64,000 nt of DNA from Sanguibacter suarezii NBRC 16159 (GTDB lineage: Bacteria > Actinomycetota > Actinomycetes > Actinomycetales > Cellulomonadaceae): positions 217,173-281,172 of the forward strand of contig NZ_BCRT01000004.1 of NCBI RefSeq assembly GCF_001552735.1, written 5' to 3'. The notes beneath the pieces were generated by a model. The model was not told where the DNA came from, did not search any database, and saw only the letters and a list, made by a program, of their open reading frames with translations. The position numbers and the translations under genes were made by a program. How positions within the stretch are numbered: the first letter of the stretch is position 1; each line of letters opens with the position of its first letter. Positions 60,873 to 64,000 of the stretch are shown one piece after another.

Positions 60873-61556
60873 TCAGTCGCGCCCGGGCGAGAGGTCCAGG
60901 CCGAGCAGCGAGCCGTCGTCGGACAGCGGGGTGAAGCCGATGTGGGCGTAGAAGCCGGTCGCCTGGGTGTTGGTCGTGGAGACGCCGAGGTGCACCCCGG
61001 GGGCGCCGGCGGCGCGCAGCGCGTCGAAGAGCGTGGTGAGCATCCGGCGGCCGTTGCCGCCGCCCTGGCCACCCGGGAGCAGGTCGATGTGCAGGTGAGC
61101 GGGGTAGCGCTCGAGGACCGCCGGGTCGCTGTGGTGCTCACCGTGGATGTTCGCGACGAGGTTCGCGTCGTAGGACCCCTCGGGGAAGGTGCCCAGCGGG
61201 TAGCGCTCGCGCAGGTGCGGCCACCACTCACGGTCCAGCACGGCCTCGAAGGCGGCGGTGTCCGCGGTGCCGATGACGTAGCCGACGACCCCCTCAGCGC
61301 CCGGCAGGCGCGTGTCCACCAGGACGAAGGCGAGCTCGGGGGTGAAGCGCAGGTACGCGCCCAGGTAGATCTCGCCGAGCAGGTTCGGCTCCGTGGTCAG
61401 GGCGGACGCGTCCGCGCCGTCGGACCCGGTGCGCAGGCAGATCTCGTAGAGCCGGGCCACCTCGGCGGGGTCCTCGGTGCGCGCGGGGCGGATGACGAAG
61501 GGGCTGGGCTGCGTCTGGGGGACGCGCCGGTCGACGTCGGGAAGTGGTGTGCTCAC
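60873..61556 (-). CDS. GNAT-family N-acetyltransferase
   Basis: This 227-residue protein has a GNAT fold with the acetyl-CoA loop HLHIDLLPGGQGGGNGRRMLTTLFDAL and C-terminal GVSTTNTQATGFYAHIGFTPL. The N-terminal half (YEICLRTGSDGADAS...YLRFTPELAFVLVD) resembles the acetyltransferase-like part near bacterial O-GlcNAcase-type proteins. Substrate unknown. The GTG start is chosen because TAGATT lies exactly 6 nt upstream; it is divergent from the aldo-keto reductase with only 22 bp between the two start codons. Confidence 0.85.
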   Translation of the reverse strand: MSTPLPDVDRRVPQTQPSPFVIRPARTEDPAEVARLYEICLRTGSDGADASALTTEPNLLGEIYLGAYLRFTPELAFVLVDTRLPGAEGVVGYVIGTADTAAFEAVLDREWWPHLRERYPLGTFPEGSYDANLVANIHGEHHSDPAVLERYPAHLHIDLLPGGQGGGNGRRMLTTLFDALRAAGAPGVHLGVSTTNTQATGFYAHIGFTPLSDDGSLLGLDLSPGRD

Positions 61557-61562
61557 CTGAGC

Positions 61563-61568
61563 AATCTA
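61563..61568 (-). promoter_or_regulatory. -10 hexamer of leaderless GNAT gene promoter
   Basis: On the minus strand TAGATT lies 6 nt before the GTG at 61556. It overlaps the -10 of the opposite gene by 2 bp. Confidence 0.65.
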
Positions 61569-61572
61569 CTGT
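61567..61572 (+). promoter_or_regulatory. -10 hexamer of leaderless aldo-keto reductase promoter
   Basis: TACTGT lies 6 nt before the ATG at 61579. Confidence 0.65.
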
Positions 61573-61578
61573 GGATGG

Positions 61579-62421
61579 ATGACAGAACTCATTCCCTCCA
61601 TCACCCTCAACAACGACGTGAGGATCCCGCAGGTCGGGTTCGGCACCTTCCAGATCGCCCCGGACGAGACTCAGCAGGCCGTCGAGTCGGCCCTCGAGGT
61701 CGGCTACCGCCACATCGACACCGCTGCCGGCTACTACAACGAGGCCGGCGTCGGCGCTGCCATCAAGGCTGCCGGGCTGCCCCGCGAGGACGTCTTCGTC
61801 ACGACCAAGCTGCGCAACGGCGACCAGGGCTACGAGTCCACCCTCGCGGCCTTCGAGGCCAGCAGGGCCGCCCTGGACCTCGACGTGGTCGACCTCTACC
61901 TCATCCACTGGCCCTCGCCGGCGCGCGGGCTCTACGTCGAGACGTGGCGCGCCTTCGAGAAGCTGCTGGCCGACGGCGCGGTGCGGGCCATCGGCGTCTC
62001 GAACTTCCTCCCCGAGCACCTGGCGACGCTGCTCAAGAGCGCCGAGGTGGTCCCGGCCGTCAACCAGATCGAGATCCACCCGACCTTCCAGAACACCGCG
62101 ACCGCAGCTGCCTCCCGCGACGCCGGGATCGCCGTGGAGGCGTACAGCCCGCTGGGCCGGGGCGCTGACCTCGGGTCGGAGGCTGTGGGGGACATCGCGC
62201 TCGCGCACGGGGTGACCCCGGCCCAGGTGGTGCTGCGCTGGCACCTGCAGAAGGGGACCATCGTCATCCCGAAGTCGAACACCCCCGAGCGGATCGCGGC
62301 CAACCTCGATCTCCTCGGGCTGGACCTGCGCGCGGAGGAGATCGCTCGGATCGACGCTCTGGAGTCCGGCAACCGGCTCGGGGCGGACCCGGCGACGGCG
62401 GAGTTCTCGCAGATGCAGTGA
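61579..62421 (+). CDS. Aldo/keto reductase
   Basis: This 280-residue NADPH-dependent (alpha/beta)8-barrel reductase carries the AKR catalytic tetrad at Asp47, Tyr52, Lys77 and His110 (GYRHIDTAAGYYNE, VTTKL, LIHWP). The cofactor-binding loop is IPKSNTPERIAANL. It resembles 2,5-diketogluconate reductase-type AKR5 enzymes. Physiological substrate unknown. It is divergent from the GNAT gene. Confidence 0.92.
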   Translation: MTELIPSITLNNDVRIPQVGFGTFQIAPDETQQAVESALEVGYRHIDTAAGYYNEAGVGAAIKAAGLPREDVFVTTKLRNGDQGYESTLAAFEASRAALDLDVVDLYLIHWPSPARGLYVETWRAFEKLLADGAVRAIGVSNFLPEHLATLLKSAEVVPAVNQIEIHPTFQNTATAAASRDAGIAVEAYSPLGRGADLGSEAVGDIALAHGVTPAQVVLRWHLQKGTIVIPKSNTPERIAANLDLLGLDLRAEEIARIDALESGNRLGADPATAEFSQMQ

Positions 62422-62460
62422 CGTGACCTGATGCGCCGTGAGGCGCGCGTGACGTGAGTC

Positions 62461-62499
62461 TGTGCCCGGCCGGGGTGGTCACCACCCCAGCCGGGCACA
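62461..62499 (+). terminator. Terminator after aldo-keto reductase gene
   Basis: A 19-bp stem (TGTGCCCGGCCGGGGTGGT with complement, one mismatch) with almost no loop, followed by GCTGTTTCTCC. Confidence 0.75.
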
Positions 62500-62538
62500 G
62501 CTGTTTCTCCCCTGGCCAGAGGCTTGTTGGAGCCTTAA

Positions 62539-62553
62539 TGAGAATGGTTACCA
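62539..62553. promoter_or_regulatory. Zur-box-like operator before zinc chaperone gene
   Basis: TGAGAATGGTTACCA fits the TGAnAAT-n-ATTnTCA form of actinobacterial Zur sites with two deviations. It lies 96 bp before the chaperone ATG. Confidence 0.6.
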
Positions 62554-62648
62554 CTCCCTGTTAGGGTGGCGACGGCTCTTCAGCCCCTTGTCGTCCCACC
62601 GAAAGGAGAGGGCACCGCTGCGCCCGCAGCCGGTCGCCCGTCCACCTC

Positions 62649-63938
62649 ATGTCTCTCACCACCGCTACCCGTCCCGCCCCGCTGCGCTCCGTCGCGCTCG
62701 GGCTCGCCCTCCCGCTCGTGCTGCTCGCCGGATGCTCCTCGACGCCCGCGGCCTCCACGCCGTCCACGTCGGCCGCCGCCACGGAGGAGCACGACCACGA
62801 CCACGACGAGCACGCGAGCCCCGACGCAGCCGAGGCGGCCACCGTCACCCCGCGCCTGGTCATCACCTACGACGGCGGCGTCCAGGTGCTCGACGCCACG
62901 ACGCTCGAGCTCGTCGAGTCCATCGACCTCGCCGGCTTCAACCGGATCAACCCCGTCGGCGACGGCCGCTCCGTCCTGGTCTCCACCTCCGGCGGCTTCC
63001 AGCTGCTCGACGCCGGAACCTGGGCCGAGCCGCACGGCGACCACTCCCACTACTACACCGCCACCCCCGAGCTCACGGACGTGACCTTCGCCGCGACCAA
63101 GCCGGGGCACGTCGTCGTGCACGAGGGCCGCACGGCCCTCTTCGACGACGGGACCGGCGAGGTCGTCGTCTTCGACTCCGCCGAGGTGGCCCACGCCGAC
63201 CGCGAGACGCGCGAGCACACGACGCCGTCCGCCCACCACGGCGTGGCCGTCGAGCTCTCCGACGGGAGCCTGCTCGTCTCCGAGGGCACCGAGGACGCCC
63301 GCACCGGCATCCGGGTGCTCGACGCGAGCGACGCCGAGATCGCCAGCAGCGACCAGTGCCCCGGCGTGCACGGCGAGGCGGTCGCCGCCGACGAGGCCGT
63401 GGTGATCGGCTGCCAGGACGGCGCGCTCGTCTACGCCGGCGGCGTCATCTCCAAGGTGACCAGCCCCGACGCCTACGGCCGCATCGGCAACCAGGCCGGC
63501 AGCGACGCCTCCCCGATCGTCCTCGGCGACTACAAGTCCGACGCCGAGGCCACGCTCGAGCGCCCCACCCGCATCTCCCTCATCGACACCCGCACCGCCG
63601 AGCTCACCCTCGTCGACCTCCCCGCCAGCTACACCTTCCGCTCCCTGGGCCGTGGTGACGCCGGTGAGGCGCTCGTCCTGGGAACCGACGGACAGCTGCA
63701 CGTGATCGACCCTGAGACCGCCACGATCACGCGCTCCGTGCCGGTCATGGGGGCGTGGGAAGAGCCTGAGGACTGGCAGAAGCCGCGCCCCACGCTCACC
63801 GTCCTCGACGGCTCGGCGTACATCACCGACCCGGCGACCTCGACGATCTACGCCGTGGACATCGAGACCGGCGACGTGTGGAACAGTGCCGTGCTCACCG
63901 TCACCCCGAACGAGCTGACCGGGGTCTCGGGGGCGTGA
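62649..63938 (+). CDS. aztD: AztD-like periplasmic zinc metallochaperone lipoprotein
   Basis: This 429-residue lipoprotein has a signal ending LLAGC (Cys29) and a His/Asp/Glu cluster EEHDHDHDEH at residues ~46-55, the mobile zinc-binding tail seen in AztD. A beta-propeller follows (LVITYDGGVQVLDATTLELV, FNRINPVGDGRSVLVSTSGGFQLLD, THHGVAVEL-type HHG, TLTVLDGSAYITDP). AztD hands zinc to the AztC binding protein of an AztABC importer. A Zur-like box lies upstream. The next gene overlaps its stop (GTGA), fitting an azt operon continuing past the window. Confidence 0.85.
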   Translation: MSLTTATRPAPLRSVALGLALPLVLLAGCSSTPAASTPSTSAAATEEHDHDHDEHASPDAAEAATVTPRLVITYDGGVQVLDATTLELVESIDLAGFNRINPVGDGRSVLVSTSGGFQLLDAGTWAEPHGDHSHYYTATPELTDVTFAATKPGHVVVHEGRTALFDDGTGEVVVFDSAEVAHADRETREHTTPSAHHGVAVELSDGSLLVSEGTEDARTGIRVLDASDAEIASSDQCPGVHGEAVAADEAVVIGCQDGALVYAGGVISKVTSPDAYGRIGNQAGSDASPIVLGDYKSDAEATLERPTRISLIDTRTAELTLVDLPASYTFRSLGRGDAGEALVLGTDGQLHVIDPETATITRSVPVMGAWEEPEDWQKPRPTLTVLDGSAYITDPATSTIYAVDIETGDVWNSAVLTVTPNELTGVSGA

Positions 63939-64000
63939 GGGGCCACGCACCAGGTCGCCGCGAGCGTCCGGCCACGCGCCGGGCGCTCGCGGCGGCCGCC
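63935..64000 (+). CDS. Start of next gene in zinc operon (3' partial)
   Basis: A GTG overlaps the stop codon of the zinc chaperone gene by 4 nt and opens a frame through the window end (22 codons). The visible residues include RRERPATRRALAAAA, the basic-then-hydrophobic start of an export signal or membrane segment. By azt operon order it may be the zinc-binding protein AztC or a permease; too short to tell. Confidence 0.55.
   Translation, partial: MRGHAPGRRERPATRRALAAAA

Overview
The window is 64 kb of very GC-rich, densely coding bacterial chromosome. The gene set is actinobacterial: a bacterial proteasome activator ending in GQYL, a four-gene conservon (sensor kinase, roadblock protein, DUF742 protein, GTPase), a ThrE-type exporter, DUF5926, and a Xi-class glutathionyl-hydroquinone-reductase-like protein. 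About 56 protein genes and three tRNAs are present. The style fits a Micrococcales member (Cellulomonadaceae or Sanguibacteraceae-like), but genus cannot be read from the sequence. I saw no insertion sequence, integrase, prophage or CRISPR array; this looks like core chromosome with species-level accessory genes.

Layout. 1-6.1 kb: tail of a secreted protein with a ricin-type lectin domain, a STAS protein, and sbcDC ending in a bidirectional terminator. 6.1-14.8 kb: small metabolic and housekeeping genes (DUF4234 protein, hydroquinone reductase, DUF2804, MazG-like, methyltransferase, M15 peptidase, VIT/CCC1 transporter with ferritin-like head, CBS plus degenerate GGDEF protein, gluconokinase, phosphotransferase). 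14.8-24.1 kb: pyruvate:quinone oxidoreductase, MFS transporter, GNAT, GH3 glycosidase, phosphoglucomutase, DUF5926, glycosyltransferase. 24.1-30.3 kb: an 851-residue membrane protein with a phosphatase-like head, a diacylglycerol kinase-like lipid kinase, serS and a HAD phosphatase. 30.3-33.9 kb: a sugar ABC importer (binding protein and two permeases, no ATPase). 33.9-35.5 kb: bpa and a quinone oxidoreductase. 35.6-41.5 kb: the conservon. 41.5-45.5 kb: tRNA-Ser(UGA), CAP lipoprotein, ThrE exporter, tRNA-Ser(GCU), HemD-like protein, tRNA-Arg(ACG). 45.7-52.3 kb: SHOCT protein, mntH, ABC-F protein, DUF255 protein, FusB-like FBP protein and a small putative secreted peptide. 52.4-57.1 kb: an M15 peptidase, then two cold-shock protein genes bracketing a carboxylesterase and a fatty-acid desaturase. 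57.1-64 kb: a RecB-like nuclease/helicase, GNAT, aldo-keto reductase, and an AztD-like zinc chaperone behind a Zur-like box with the next gene of that operon just starting.

Two regulatory patterns stand out. First, at least twelve genes carry a TANNNT hexamer exactly six bases before the start codon, the geometry expected of leaderless transcripts. This fixes several start sites and supports a 67-codon gene that homology alone would not. Second, the two cold-shock genes share a 136-139-nt 5' leader. It begins at the same conserved block 7 nt after a -10 box and contains a long-range helix that pairs the Shine-Dalgarno region with an upstream element. The inner hairpins differ in sequence but keep their structure. 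This is the best candidate in the window for an undescribed RNA regulatory element.
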